A stretch of 64,000 nt of DNA from Centroberyx gerrardi (GCF_048128805.1 NC_136010.1:15231980-15295979), one strand, 5' to 3'; positions 1 to 15,101 are shown, numbered from the stretch's first letter. Notes: generated by a model not told the origin, from the letters alone. Made by a program: numbers and translations.

Positions 1-131
1 CACAGGCATCATATCATGCTTACATCTACACTGCACAAGCAATACTTGTATAACCCCAAGCATAACCCGATCAGTCCTAATAAAATCATGTGCTAAGGGA
101 TGATTGCCACCGGTCAGCATTACTGACTCAC

Positions 132-574
132 TGGAGCAGTGTCTGAACTCAAAGCGTAGGTGGGATCCTCTGAAGCGGTCTATAGGGATGGGTAGCTTGA
201 CCATCTCACTCCAGCGAGGGCTGTTGTTGTGGTAAAGGACAAAGGAGCGATGCTCACTGGTGTTGGGCTCCCCACTGCCCAGACTGATGCAGTCCTGAGA
301 GAGAAGGAACATGGCAGATTGATTGTCTTTATTGAGATATACATTGTATGGATGGATGGGAGGAAAGTTACACTGATATACCATGGGTTGATGATGCAGT
401 AGATAGAAAATTATTGAAAGTAAGGAAATAAGAAGAGTGTGTTTCATACTTTGAGTGTGTCCCCGTCGGCGTACAGTACATAGACAGTGACCTCAATGTT
501 CTTCTGGACGCTCTTGCCCCCCCTCTCAAACTCCCCTCGCTCCAGGGTGAGGTACAGGTCGTTACGTATGTCAC
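132..574 (-). other. dock3: dock3 exons 15-16: start of DHR-1 (C2-like) domain
   Basis: Exon 15 (450-574) begins D-IRNDLYLTLERGEFERGGKS and exon 16 (132-294) carries the block SPRWSEMVKLPIPIDRFRG followed by SHLRFEFRHCS. This is the N-terminal half of the DOCK homology region 1, which in the family binds phosphoinositides and directs membrane recruitment. The rest of DHR-1 and the catalytic DHR-2 lie beyond the left edge. Bases 1-131 are the start of the next intron; the donor is gtgag at 127-131. Confidence 0.9.
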
Positions 575-3500
575 CTGGGACACAAACACAGGAAAAAAAA
601 CCCTGTTAGGCCTGACACACTCGTACTTCATGAACAAAATCCCTGTTCTACAACATTCTCTCAGGTCGTCCTCGCCTCAATGTCACTGCTAGTCACAAAA
701 AGCAAGACTAAGACATCTCCAGAAATTCCCAGACTAGGATAAAAAAAAAAACATGTCTCCTGCCTTGGCACGGTTAATAAGTTATAATGTACATGTGCAC
801 AGACATTTCTGCCAGCCTCTGCTCCACAGATGAGCTGAGAGTGGTCAACATAAATTAGGCTGCAGCGCAGGCACCTCACAGGGTTGCCAAGATGTGCACC
901 ACACGTCATTGTTCTTGTCAATGAAAAATGACCCTCCTGAGTTGTAATACACTGTAGCTCATAACTGTCCCAGCACCCTTTGTGAGGTCAGTGCTTAATG
1001 GAATAAATATCATGGGCAACAGTGGTGCAAGATATTGCAGTTATTTATAAGATCAGATTATAGTTATTTATATCCAAGTCATTTCCTTGGGGACAGATGA
1101 GTCACAGAGAGTGGTATTGAGAGGTATTTCAGACTGACTGGGAAACAGGAGAGGAGAGGAGAGGAGAGGAGAGGAGAGGAGAGGAGAGGAGAGGAGAGGA
1201 GAGGAGAGGAGAGGAGAGGAGAGGAGAGACAGGAGAGGAGAGGAGAGGAGAGGAGAGGAGAGCAGAGGAGAGGAGAGGAGAGGAGAAGAGAGGAGAGGAG
1301 AGGAGAGGAGAGGAGAGGAGAAGAGAGGAGAGGAGAGAAGAGGAGAGGAGAGGAGAGGAGAGGTGTGCGCCATACAGTCTCAATGGAAACCAAGCAGAGC
1401 AACGCTGGCTGATGAAACAAACCGAAATAAACACACACCTCTCTCTTTCTCTCTACTCTCTCTTTAGTTATCTTTGAACACCTCTGCTCTTTATAATCTG
1501 CTCAGCACCTGACCTAAATGCTGATCTCATACAAATGGAGAGTGAACAACTGAAAGCGATCTATAGCCCTCCACAGCACAGATCCAACACTTTCTGTGAA
1601 ACAGACCTATGTTGCTATTTCATCTGAACCACTTCTCTCTCAGCTCAGCCCGCGCTGCTCCCTGCTACATCTTTTCAACGCTACTCCCTGCTGTTCCTCT
1701 TTTCTATTTGATCCCTTCCCCCCTTTCCATGCTCTCTACATCCCTCTTGCCCTATCTCCTTTCTCCTTCATCTGTATCCTCCCAGCCCTGATCTGTGACC
1801 TTCCCCTTTATCCATGCCTCCTACCCATCTGCCCTCTGGTGTCCACCTCCTCCCTGATCCTCTCGGTCCCCATTACCGCCTCCCCCCCTTTTACCTGGCA
1901 GGATGACATCTGGGAAACCCAGTTTGCGTGTGAGTGCCAGGGCCCTGCTGAACACAGCCTGGTTCTCCCGTCTGATCTGCTCCAGCTCACCCCGCAGCAG
2001 CTGCAGGGAAATGATGAGGCCTGGGGACAGAGGGAGGGAGTGTGAGCATATGTGTGTGTGTTGGTGTGTGTGTGTGTATGTGTGTTTGTTTGTTAGTGTC
2101 GGGGGGGGGGGGGGGGGGGAGAGCAAGTGGGGGAAAGGGTGAATGAGGAGGTGTGGGGGGGTGTGGGAGGGAAAGGGAATAGAAGGAGAGAAAGCAGAGA
2201 GATGAAGAAGGAAGAAAAAAAAAGGAGGAGGGAGGAACAGAGGGGTATTTAAGGGACATTAGTCAGAGTGCGGGGGAGGAAAAGACAGACAGGAGTATGG
2301 ATGGAGAGATGTAATCAGAGGCAGAGGAAAAGAGAGCGAAGGGAAAGAGATGGTGTTGTGGAATTAAGCAAGGAGGGAAGAAAAATATAGGTAGGGTACA
2401 CATCTGGTGGCAGAGCTGGGTGAGTCATAAGCTAGCTTGTGAGACGCTCATAACAAAAGGGAAGGAACACTGAATTGGCACGATTCACTCTTACAGTGAT
2501 GCCATTTTGGAAATTTCACACACTAAGACATGTGATCGTTAAAAAGCAACGATAAAGTCCCCTGCGTCCTCTGTCCTTTGCGGAAGCTGACCCATGTAGC
2601 TGAGCTATCAGTAATAATGGTTTCTGCCCTTCAGCTTATCCTTAATGGATATTATCATAGTCACAGTGATCAATACTGTATTATGACAAAGAATATCTGA
2701 TTCACCCTTGGGAGACCTCTAAGACCGTTCAGCTGCACGCATCACACTTGTAACTGGTTGGATGTATCAAGCATGATGTATCAGAATACAGCCAATATGT
2801 GTCCATCCATAGCCATGTGTCCTGCTGAAGTGTCCTTGAACCCCTACCTGCTTACTCACTGTGAGCTGCTCTGGATAAGAGCATCAGCAAAAAGCCTATA
2901 ATGTAAATGTTGATAGTTATTGCTGTGTAAGTCCTAACCAAGAGAAAAGGACGAGTGCACATGTAACCCCGGGGAAGCCCTGTTGTGTAACAGAGCTGCA
3001 GAGATGTCACATTTACCATAGTTGGTGCTGGGAGCTGAGTACTTGGTGTTGGACTTGCGGATGATGTTCTCGTGAATCTGGTACCACTCGTTCTCATTGT
3101 TACATCTGGAGAGAAAGAGAGGCGGGTGGAGGTGTTAACAACACACCGATTAGCGAGCCCAGATGGAGGGATGGGGGACGGTCTGCGCGGGGACTACATG
3201 AACAGCATGTGTCCCAGAACCGATTTCCTCCTGGAGAAAAGGTAGCAGCAGGGGGAGGCACTATCAAGCAGCACATTAGCCCAAATGCACAGCGCACTAA
3301 GCAAAGCTGACAGCCAGCTCTCTACCAGCCTTTTTCATTACTGTGGGCCCGTAGGCCCCTGGGAAAGGCATGGGGAAATGCACAGACTGGAGCGTTATAG
3401 GAGCCGACAGTTTGGAGGCAGCTCAGCACTGAATCACTGCTCGCTTTTTAAAGGGAGGAGCTCTTCGACTCTGCAGAGAGATACAGTAAAAACAATGGCA

Positions 3501-6500
3501 TCCGATTTTACAGGGAATGATCCTCAAAATAGAAATCTTTGTTTCATATCAGGCGGTACAGTTATCCTGAATATACTATACAACAAGGTATCGTGCGTCA
3601 TACAGTACAGGGACAGTACAGTGTGTGTGTGTGACCTCTGACCCAGAGCGGACGCTGAGGAGGACAGTGCAGAGACACAAGAGGATGTTCTGGGTTCTGA
3701 CTGACAGCAAAGAATGCTTAGCTTGGTGTTATTTTTTTCGTCGTCCTTTAACTTTGCTCATTTATCTAAGTGTCATGTGTCTCTCTCCCTCTCTCTCCCC
3801 CTCCCTCTCTCTCTCTCTCTCTCTCTCAGTGTCTTTCCCTTTCCTTCTCTGTGGCAAAGCCTAACAGAAGCAGCCAGATTCACATCACGCCAAGAGCCCT
3901 ATCTTAGACCCGGGGTGAGCGGCTATTGATTTTCCAGAGGACACTTCATTATCATTCTGGTCAAAACACACTACGCATCAACGCTGGAGCACTAGGTTGT
4001 CATGCACAACATTTGCAGAAAATTCACACAATAATCCTGCCTCATTACACACACACTTCCGCTGTATATCCAGTAGTACAGAAACCACACAGCTACCAAG
4101 CAATTACATTGACAGGTACCGAGTAATTATAGTGCAGGTTTCATACTTTCTCTCTATACAATCAAATTCTGTCTAGTATTCATCTTCAGGGAGAAGCGAG
4201 TACATACTGAGAGAGGAGAAACAGTTTCGCCGCTGCACTCACGTGTAAACTTTGAGCACAAAGTCCTTCTCCTCTTTGAGGTCTGTGATGGTGTGGAAAA
4301 CATCACTCATGGCGAGAACGGCGCAGCCGTAGGGTCGTCTGTACTGAACGTGGGGCGGACCTTTCTTTGAGTCATTCAGCAGCATACGACCTGGACACAG
4401 AAAAGAGGAGGATACACTGTCTCAGAAGTGCCCCAACTTTGACTATTCTGCACTGTCTATGAAAGTTGATCTTTATTCTCTTTTTATGCAATTTAATTCT
4501 TTATTTATTCTCTCTTCTAATACACTTTATTATCTCTTTTTGTTTGTTTTATTTATCTTATCCTGTATTTCTTATCTAATGTCTTATATACCTTGTGTAA
4601 AGCACTTTGAATTGCCTATGTGTACAAAATCTGGTATATAAATAAACTTGCCTTTCCTTGCCTTACCTATCTCAAGAAGGAACACTGATTATTTCAAAAA
4701 TCTGACTATCCTAAGACCATGGAAATCATATTTTTGTACACTGTACTTTATTTACCAGTTCTTATGACATGCGCCACAATGTACAGGTCTCTCTTCAAGT
4801 CTTTACTGCTCAGGTCCTGAGGAGAAACACAATGGACAATGTAATCAGAATATTCTTATAGTAATATACAGTTACAGTTGAAATACACTAAGTTTCTATG
4901 AAGTGGGATTGCGCCCGATTCCTAAGAGTTGTTACCGTGAAGAGAGCGCACAGACGGTCCACCTTCTCTGGATTCTTTGGTCCTCCGTTTTTGTTCAACC
5001 TCACCATGAACTTCTCACTGCAATGGAAGACAGTTCACAGTTTCAGAGTGAAAGTCATCCTTAACAGTGCCTCAATCAATGTGCTGGACAGACAGTGTGT
5101 ATATGTGCGTGTGTCCATGTATGCATCCACACACAGTACGTAGGTCCATTCATGTGTGTGTGTGTCTTCGATGAACAGTGTTTGTCTTTGGGCTGACCAC
5201 TGGCACGCCGAAGTCCTCCCAGCAGCCTACCTGATTTGTTTGGCCTCGCGAGTGTCGTACAGAAAAAAGAAGACGTCTGCGTCCTCGCTGATGCTGTTGT
5301 AAGTGAAGCTCTTCAGGTTGATGAAGAGGTGGTGCGACACAGGGACACGGCAACCGTCACCATGGCGCTGTCGCGTGCTGTCACCCTGAGAACGAAGAGA
5401 CAGTGACCGCTAACAAGACAGGTCCCTTACTGCAAAGCTAAGTACCTGCCGTCTCGCACACATGCGCTCTGTGTTTATTCTCCAAAGGCTGCACAGATGT
5501 AATGTATGGAACTATATGGATAAGCTAAGACACCAGATCCATGTGAGCAGTCTAAGGGGTTAATTGGATCTACAAGAGGTTTAGACAATTTCTAATCACT
5601 ATTACAAACCTAGCAATCCTCAGTTATCATTTCCATCTCATAATGCATTTCTGTCTCAGTTGAAAAGGTGTCAAGAAGGCCTGAGGGATCATGGAGCATG
5701 AGAATTAAGTTGCTGTTTGCCAAGGCCTTCTCACTAACTAGATGTGATCCCAGTTTAGTATTTATGGGAGATCTAGTGGGACCCAGATGCAAAACTATGC
5801 TACAAATAAAAATCATTCCATCCCTTTATAGAGTCACAACCAATGCAAGAAGTCTTTATACTGGTGTTTCCCATTGAGCTATATACAAATGCAATTCAGT
5901 GGACACTTTTATCCAAAGCGCCAAACACTATCATTAGTGCATACATCATTAGCATCTGCACCCCCAGTGGGAATCAAACCCCTAACTCATGCTCTTCCCA
6001 TTGAGCATGACACTAACACCTTATTTTGACCATAACCTGCAAATTCCAACTCAACTCATAGTTTTACATTTTAGGTGTTTAGCTGGCACACTGTTATCAA
6101 CTAGAGCAATTCCTAGATCTCCAACATTACAGGGAACCAATAGTAAGGAGTAAAAGGGTCATAGCTATAGTGCCCTGACAATATTCCTGTGACCTTTGAG
6201 TGATAAAGTAAGAAAGAAGTATTCAGGAATGAAATGAGAAAGAAGGAAAAGGATTTTTTTCATGATGGTATATTTCAAAGCCAAACAGCTTTGAAAAGGC
6301 CGTACCTGGTTTGTGCTTTGCTGGCCACAGTGTCTGCTGGATACATGCTAAAGAGTGAAGTTCAAAAGAAACATGTCAGTTCAGCCGGTCCATTCTTTAC
6401 TCTTCCCACTCAGTATTGAACATATTTACCTCACCGCAGCTTCAGACACACACTACCTGAGCAGCGCCTCAGTCGATGCTTCGAATCTGATAAAAAATTC

Positions 6501-9500
6501 ACCTACCTATTTTGCCAGGAGGCTATACTTCAGTGTTCCTGCAGCACTAAAGGAAGCCCACATGAGGTAAAACGTGAGCGTGTGGGAGAGGACAGGACAA
6601 AGCCAGTGTCGCCCACACACACCTCTCTGCTCAGCAGCCTAAAAGAACTCCTCTACTCCCCTACCTGAAGAGGTGCCAAGGCCTTGTGCCCTGCCAAAAA
6701 CAAGCTCACTTTCATCGACAGAGTCAGGAGGCTTTTTGGCAAGGATGAGCTACGCTGTTGTTTCTGGACAGGGCATTTAGTACACTAACAATCTGCCTGC
6801 AAAGCCGAGAAAAATGGCAAAGGGATAATGGGAGACTGCTGGGCAGTTGGAGAGTGTTTTGATCAGCATATGGACCTTCCACTATTGACCAGACGGGGTC
6901 TTCCACCTAGAGGACGGCCTCCCACAGCATTACATGAGATTTTATTACATCTGTGCCGTAATCACGTATTCCTAATGTTGGATCTGCTTGAGTAAGTCTC
7001 ATCTCCCGCCAGTGAGTATGCACTTGAAACTCCCACATTACTCCAGCCAAATTCAAAAATAGATTTGAGACATAATTTATTTACAGAAATATGTCTCAAG
7101 TGAGGTTGGTGGTTTTAAATAACCAAGACTATAATCTATAATTAAATAAAAAATAATAATAAAAAATAAATCTGTATATATTTTCCCAAAGCCTCAGCCA
7201 AGCTTGTCACATTGCATTACGTCTGCGTTGCTAGCTAGCGATCACGCCTGTGAGAGTCACGTGCGCGCGAGGAGAGGGACACACTCAATATGGCGGCAAC
7301 ATAAGCATAAAGAATAGGTCACATGAGGCTGCTCCATCCGCAACAGCTGAATCGTGCTCCCTCTAGTGAGTCACCTTTTTATGGATGATTTGATAATCGG
7401 TACATTCACACATCCCTACACATCCAACAACACATTCTCATATGCAAAACCAGGCTGAGGCACAGGAAAAATGCATACAGCAAGTGCAACAAATTCAAGT
7501 GTAAAGAAAGCATCATTTTGAGTCATTACTATAGATACATGCATGATACAGAAATACATTTATTAGCATTTATATTATTCAATAAATACTCATATTATAC
7601 ATATTATTAATGCATCGTATTAAATAATTCAAAGGCTGAATTTGTACAGCATGTGTCGGCTCAAGAACAAAGCCACCCAGCATACCATTTTGTATAGCTC
7701 AGATACGCTGATCTGATCTGGATCCACCATCTCAAACTCCTTTCTGGGAACGAGGTCTAAGCCGAGGTGCCTGATGACAGAGGAAAAGGAAAAATAACAG
7801 GGAAGAAAGAAATCAGAGCCTTGGAAATAACTGGGTTTCTGATTCAAACAATACCAGCTAGATCAACAACACTTACTAGGTTTCTTTATATTTCTTTATA
7901 TTTCTTTAAATTGCAGCTCTAGACTAAAACAAAATCATGGAGCACTATCAGTACTACTATGATCTTTTGACCATGAAATTAGATCACCTCAGCACTCAGG
8001 TCAGTTTGCACTACGGAGCACTGAGCTCAGCATGCATGGTGAACACAATACAATGTATTTCTCCATTTTCTCTTGTTCTGTACATGAATATACGTAGACC
8101 TCAAGCATGATGCTCACTGATGTTGACCAATTCAGTGAACATGTACTGTGAAACTGAATGCGAGTGTACTTTGAACATGTACAATGAATCCCGCATTAAA
8201 CCAACAGATGGCCCCTCCACCTAATGCTCCTCCTTGGCCGGAGCCCTCTCTCCTTATCTCTGTTATGGATGCCTATGACAGCTCAGTTGGAAGGAGTTTG
8301 AAGCTGGCAACAGTGCGAATATGGGTTTACAATTCCTCCAGGGGCTGAGGATGTGCATTGACTTTAAGCCGCTTGAGATCCACTCATCTGCTAAATGACC
8401 ATAAAATTACATCATAGGGGATGGTATTACGCACCCACACACACCCTGTGCTGGGGATCTCTCCAGCGCCAAAGAAATTATGTATTCTTTGGTGGCCAAC
8501 AGTTTAATAATAACGTTCACCGAGTTGTGGGAAATGTCCAGTGACCTTGTGCACGCCTTCCAATTCCTCGCTTTCTCCATATAATGTATTCAATAGGAGA
8601 GAGACTCACTCATTGCCCCAGTCGAGCCGTACGGTGATGTGTCGTTTGATCTCGCGGGTCTGGTCCTGGGCGAGGTGACCCTGGATCAGCTGCCGGCGCA
8701 GGTCAATGAGCTCGTTCATCACATGACGCAGCTTATGGAACAGATCCACCTTGTGTTTCTATTGGGGCAGATGCAAAGAGACAGGGCATTGGTGGGGAAA
8801 CGTGAGGCTGCAGAAATTTGTGGTAAACACTATAGACTGCTAATGAAACTCTTCACAGCGATGATTCACTACTTAATATGTTTAACTCCATGTAGTTCAA
8901 CAACAGTCCAGCAGTCCATCATAAACATGCATACAAAGCTGGACATTGAGAAAAATCAGAGTCTGCATCTATGTTGTTTTCAGGTGTTATAAATGTGATT
9001 TTCAAAATAGGTCGGCATCAAACTGTGAAACAGCTTGAGAGGCCTCTGGAGATTTGTTGTATAGTCAGCTCAATTATATGCTCAAGAGAAAAGACTTGCT
9101 CTGCAGCTTGCCACTTCTGCCAGTGTGTACAGGTAAGAGAATGATATGTGTTGCTCCTGAGGTTAAAAGCTCACTGGCTTTGTTAATCCAGCTAAAAAAA
9201 ACAAATATCCCTTGCAGGTCTGCTTTGACCCCCTCATGATACTGAGTTTCATCACCATCTCTTTTAGACCAAGGACAGCACTTTTAATTCAGGCATTTCT
9301 GTTCTCCCTAATGGTATGACAAGCCCACATTACCACCCAGGTTTGTTTACATAAATGCAAAGATTAAGCGCCGCTACAATGCTCATGTAAATTTAATGAG
9401 GGTAAACACTGCATGTTCTCAAAGGCTGGTAGCTGTTGAAAAACAAAGATTTTTGTCAGAGTTGATGAGCCCTTTCGGACGTCTATTCTGCAGGGCTAAT

Positions 9501-11381
9501 TATGTACATTATACAGATACACAGTTATGCTTAGGCCATTGCTCCCTGAAGTACTACCATGAATTCTAATTGGCAACAATAAGGTAAAACTTATCAACAT
9601 CTAGCCAATGATACACCCTATTATTATGGATGTAACTGTGGCAACATGGCCCATACCACACAGGGGGTGAGCACCAAAATGAGCAGTGTTAAATCAGCGG
9701 CTCGCATTAGTCGAGCTTCAGAGGAAGTTACATCACCACAGCCATGCCGCGGGCTCCTTAGTTGCTCAGAGCATGAGCAGTCCTCAGTGAGAGGTTATGT
9801 AAAAACCCGCTGCCATCTCCGCAACATATCCACTCAGCTCCAACCTCAAACCCTACCAACCACTTCTGCCTGCCCTCTCGACACTTAGCAGGATTAAGGG
9901 TGCTTTAGGTTCCCAGTAATCATTTTTGCCGGCCAAGCAAAGGCTGATTGAAGGTGGTGAGCAGTACTGGATCTTAAGATGATGCCCAAACTGACAGAGC
10001 CGGGCCAAGATCTAAAGCAACGGCTGAATGACACAGCATGAAATTGCATACGACGGGGCTGAGGGCCATTATCTGTGGCCAACAACCATTTCTGTTCCTA
10101 CATAGATAGTATATGAGCATGTAGGGTGACAGTCGGGATGACATGCTATGGAGACATATCTAACGGAGCTGTCACTGTATGTTTATGTCTCATGCTATCC
10201 ACTACTCTTGCCGGCAAACCTGGTTATACCAGGTGTTGAATTAAGGTGGAGGAAAAAGCATACCGTAGCAAAAAAATACATATTCCATCAAATCCCTCTG
10301 GAGAATGCAAATCAAACAGTCATGGAGGCAATTTCTTTTTGCAAGAGCTGTTTTTCTCCAAATTCCCTGGAAAATGATTGGTTATGTTAGGTCCAATCTC
10401 ATATTCATTGCTCAGAGTTTTGTTTTGATACGAGTGAGATATACTGTAATATAGTGCTACTGACCACATAGAGCTGCTTCCACAAGACACCCCATTCCTG
10501 CAGTGTGGAGGTGGTCTCAGTGATGATAGGGTCCTCCAGGGGCACCACCGTCTCACAGAGCCTAGGGCAAGGAAACATGTAGGACACACACACACACACA
10601 CACACACACATGTCACTGCCTCGAGTCAGCACTGTAAGGATATAGCAGCTATGAAATGACAAAGAGGTAATATCATGTAGAGTAATGAGATTTTCTCTGG
10701 CTGCAATTAGGGGCGGGGGTGGAGCACTCCGGTAAAAACCACAACAGACATCCTTTCTGTGTCTGATCACATTCATATAGGAAACCATCAGACTAAAGGT
10801 TAGATCTCCAGCTAGAAAAAAAAAAAGATGACATCTGACTTGCATCGGAAATTGTGACTCTCTCTGCTCTTTTCAAACTAGGGTGAAGACTGAACTTTGA
10901 TACTCGTGGTCTATGATTGCTTTCGCTACAAAGAAAACGTCTCTGGGTAAAAATCACTCGACAGTCCATCCATTACATAACGAGTCAGAGTGATCCTCTA
11001 TGGTGAGGATGCTTTGGGAGAGCTACAGAGATGCAGTAGGTGTTTCACCTCATTAACTCCACTAGACAGCAAAGCACATTTCCCCAAGTGCAGCTCCTGG
11101 AGCAGGGAAGTATAATAATGTCGATTTCCAAGTCTGCACTTTTAATTGTTTGAGTGCAAACGAGAGTCCTCCCCACTATGTGGTAACTCCACTGGAGGGT
11201 GGTGATATAACAGCAAACTCCCAGTGCACACTGTGCCACACATCCCAACCAGTAGATTTAATGTCCATGAGCACAGGCTGATAAAGAGCTCCACTGCCTG
11301 CCTTTGTCTTTGCCTTGCTTTTGGCCTACACACACAGCCATGGCCAGCCTTTGTGGCTAGAACCACAGAGGTCTGATGCCC

Positions 11382-11421
<40 letters not shown>

Positions 11422-14400
11422 TGTGTGTCTGGGAGTGAGAGAGTGAGAGAGAGATTATGTGCATGCAGGTCAGTGGCTGTCCAGTGCTAATTCTATTTAA
11501 GAATGGATCCTCACAAATCAGCGATGAGGGGAAATTGGACAACGGAGAAGAGAGGGATACACATGCTCTGACATTGATCAGTTGATGGATCTATATCACA
11601 CCCCTGTGTAATGAGTGAGGGAGAGCTTCATCAGCTTCATCAGGTTACATGAGCCGATGGTCCTGATTGGTAGAACATCGTGAAACTTGATTGTTTTTTT
11701 ATCGTCACTGCTCATATCCTCCTCCAAAATCTGTGGGTGAAGTTCTAGTAGAGCCCAACTGTAGCAGCCAAGGGAGGAAAAACTGCTGTACGTGTATCTG
11801 AGGTTATCAATATTTTGTAGTGAAGCATTTAATATCAATGATGCAGACAATATAAGCTGTCCTGCATATGCATGAGGTGTTCCCTCACTCTAATCTTAGA
11901 ATGACTGTTGGGCTTGACTGACACAGAGGTCAGGAGGTCGAACAACACTCTCAGGTCTCTCTCTGTATTCATTTTTACTCAAACTGTGTCACTGAGGAGA
12001 GCCCAACTTTGCAAAGACATGTTTTGCTCTCTTATAGCTGCCTTGTAGTGTTATATTCTACAGCTTTTTTTGTCTGTGCCACTCCTAGAGGTCACAGTAT
12101 GTTCTTTGTAGAACTAAAATAGATACTCTATGGAAATCAGGCTAAGGGCTCTATTTTCGTGAATCAACGGCGCAAAGTGCAGTCAGTGGCACAAGGCACA
12201 GCCGCACAGGGCGTGGCCACTGATTTTTGGTATTTTTGTGGCCAGAGGCACACGGCAAACTTGCGGCGCAGTTGGAAACGGGGTGGGATTAGGAGGAATA
12301 CATTATCAGTAGGTGCAGTAGGGACTGGCGTCGTGATGACCTCACCTTTTTTCCTTCCCCTTAAAAGCAGTGCGCTCTGACAATTTCATGATGAAGAGAA
12401 CAGTCCGGAGCGGATCTGCCACAAAAGTTTCTCCCAAGAGGAAACTGATGTCCTTGTGCAGGAGGTGCAGAATCGCCACAAGCGAACATACGGCACTTTA
12501 AATTAAATTAGCTTGGGAGGAGATAACACATTTGGTTCCTGTGTTGCTCCGGTCCTAAGAGAACCGTTGCCCAATGTAGGAAACAGGTCAATGATATTAG
12601 GCGAAGAGCCAAACAGAAGTTGGCGGCGAACCGCAGGGACAGTTTAGCCGTGGGAGGAGGCCATCCACCAGCCTGACATCTATAGAGGATACGACCGCTT
12701 CTACAATCCACACTCTGCATCATGGCGCATACTGAAAGTTCTATGTTGGATGACAATCATTAACATCACAGCTACGAGTGTATAGTAAGAATGAATGAAA
12801 AATGTTGTATCTTATTGTTTCCTGCTTGACGGGTTTATATCAAGTCAAATTGGCCAACATATCACCCACAGAAAGGGTTGCTAATCTTTTGAATAGGATC
12901 TGTTCATGCACACATTGCTTGGTAAAGCCACAGAAATAACACAAAACAGACTGTGCCTTATGTCGTGCGCTTTTGACCTGGTCTGAGCAAGCGCAAATCC
13001 TGGTAATCCAAAATTGTACTGCGCTACTCAAGCGCTACTGACACACTAGGGCTCGGTATCGTTAGGATGTTACAGATTCCGGTGCCTTTTTTCGATTCTT
13101 CTTACCAATGTGATTGTTTATCATTCACTTAACGATTCCTCCTGTATAAATTGTGAGGGGCTAAAGACTAAATACAGCTTTAGTGGAGTTTACTTTGTTT
13201 TATTTCTCAAGAAAGACATTGCTGTGTAGTTACTTTTGTCTCAGAATTACTTGTCAAAACAGCTAAGGCACATTTGGCATAACGCCTTACTTCAAAGAAC
13301 ACAATACAAGTGAAACAAGTGAAAAAATGTCAAGTAATTGGATTCGTATTTTCCACTTCGTTCAAGCACACCCATACAAATACACCCATAATTACAATAT
13401 TTCCGACAGCATTTGAAGGCAGCATCTGCTTGCTACTGTTGTGACTGTTGGTGCAGTGCAGAACAAGTGCGGAAAATCTAGGAGATAATGAGGTAAATAT
13501 TGAACTTTTGGACCCACAGTGCAATCGTTTGGCTTCAGAACACTCAGAACACGGATTATGCTGCACAAGCTGTTTGGAGTAATTTTATGGTCATTTTTTA
13601 TGGCCATTTTTGGAACTTTAAAGAAACGGTCTTCAGCAACTTCTGTTGTTTTGAAGAAAGAAAAACTCACTGTATGTTATATGGACATACAGACTTCACC
13701 GGTGTCTTGACTGACATGACGGTGAGTAGTCAAATTATGTCATTGCTTGCGATTGACCGCACACCGAAAGGGTCAAAAAGCTTTGCAGGTACTCAAGAAG
13801 CATCCAGCTGTTCAACATTCTTAATGATAATCATAAGAGGTGTCATTAGTGTGATGGCTTATTGATTCCGGTGAATTAGGCAATTTGGAACCGGGAACTA
13901 AATTGGAACTGGTTCTCGATACCCGGCCCTACCCCCTACTGCGCCTCTCATCCCACCTTGGCGCAGTCAAGTTCATGGCGAGTCACCAAAATACCAAACA
14001 GGCACAGGCGAGAAAAAAAAACTTGTGTGTGGCAGACGAAAATACCACTTCGCCGGAAAAAAGCCCCGCAATGCGCCATGAGCCGTCACGAAAATAGAGC
14101 GTTATGAGCAGTGACCAATGAGTTCATTTGACAGAGAATTTGTCATTGGTCCAAATGAAAGAAAATAAGTCTATCTTTCCAACATTACCAAATCCATGCA
14201 TAATGGAGGGTGGCATCAAATCATGTACACTATGAAGTATCCAGGTTTTTGTGGACCCTCTGCAATACTTCTGTGGAGCCCTAGGGTGCCTGGTTCCTAA
14301 GGGGCTGCAGACCCAAGTTTGAAAACCTTGGTCATATCAATGATACCGTAAAATCAAGCTGACATTATCTGCTATGGATATTATTCTCTTAAAAGATTAA

Positions 14401-15070
14401 AGGATACAGAGGAAGTGGTTAGATTACAGTGGACATGCTTAAATAAATAGCATTTTGTCATTCAACTTGAGACATACCCTCTGTTGGTCACTGTGGATTT
14501 CTTCAAGTGGACATAGCTGGTTGGGAAAATACCCTGCGGACAGAAGAAGGAGCAAAGATGTTACAAAGAGTATGATCTCTCCATCTCCTACAACACACAA
14601 ATAAAACATATTCTGTTGTGTTTGTATCATTAGCCGGCCTGAACAGCGTTGAAGGCTAGTTGTTTGAAGAACTAGACATCGTAACGAAGAGATTTTACAG
14701 CGGAAATGTTGCCAATCGCAATTTTTTACATTTCTAAATATTGCTGGCATCACATCATATGTTCATGGAAGTAAAACATCACACTTCCTTAAGATTGGGC
14801 CAATTTTTGTATTGCTGTAAGCAATTTCTTTTCTGCCATGCAAAAAAAGAAAAAGAAGAAAAAAACAGATGTGAAGCCTGTCCTGTCTGCACACACCACC
14901 ACAGAGACGAGAGGCAAAGCCATGTGCAGTAGCCCTAATTGTGGCTTGGCTTAGCAGGGAAGGGCATGAGAGACTGAGTGGTGCCAACTGCCACCCTTGC
15001 AGTTCATCTTTCTTATTCTAATCTGCCAGATGTGATGAATTGGCCACAGTGAGCACAGCTAATTCTCTCG

Positions 15071-15101
<31 letters not shown>

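Noticed and set aside
1068..1438. Open frames encoding LLSSP repeats on the minus strand
   Set aside because: They are translations of the (GGAGA)n microsatellite within a dock3 intron.
5970..6012. tRNA-like head on the minus strand
   Set aside because: Only a B-box-like segment and a short head; no complete cloverleaf, and the downstream tail is that of a SINE.
13500..13865. 121-codon open frame in dock3 intron 4
   Set aside because: Lies inside the nested DNA transposon and shows no similarity to a transposase that I can recognise.
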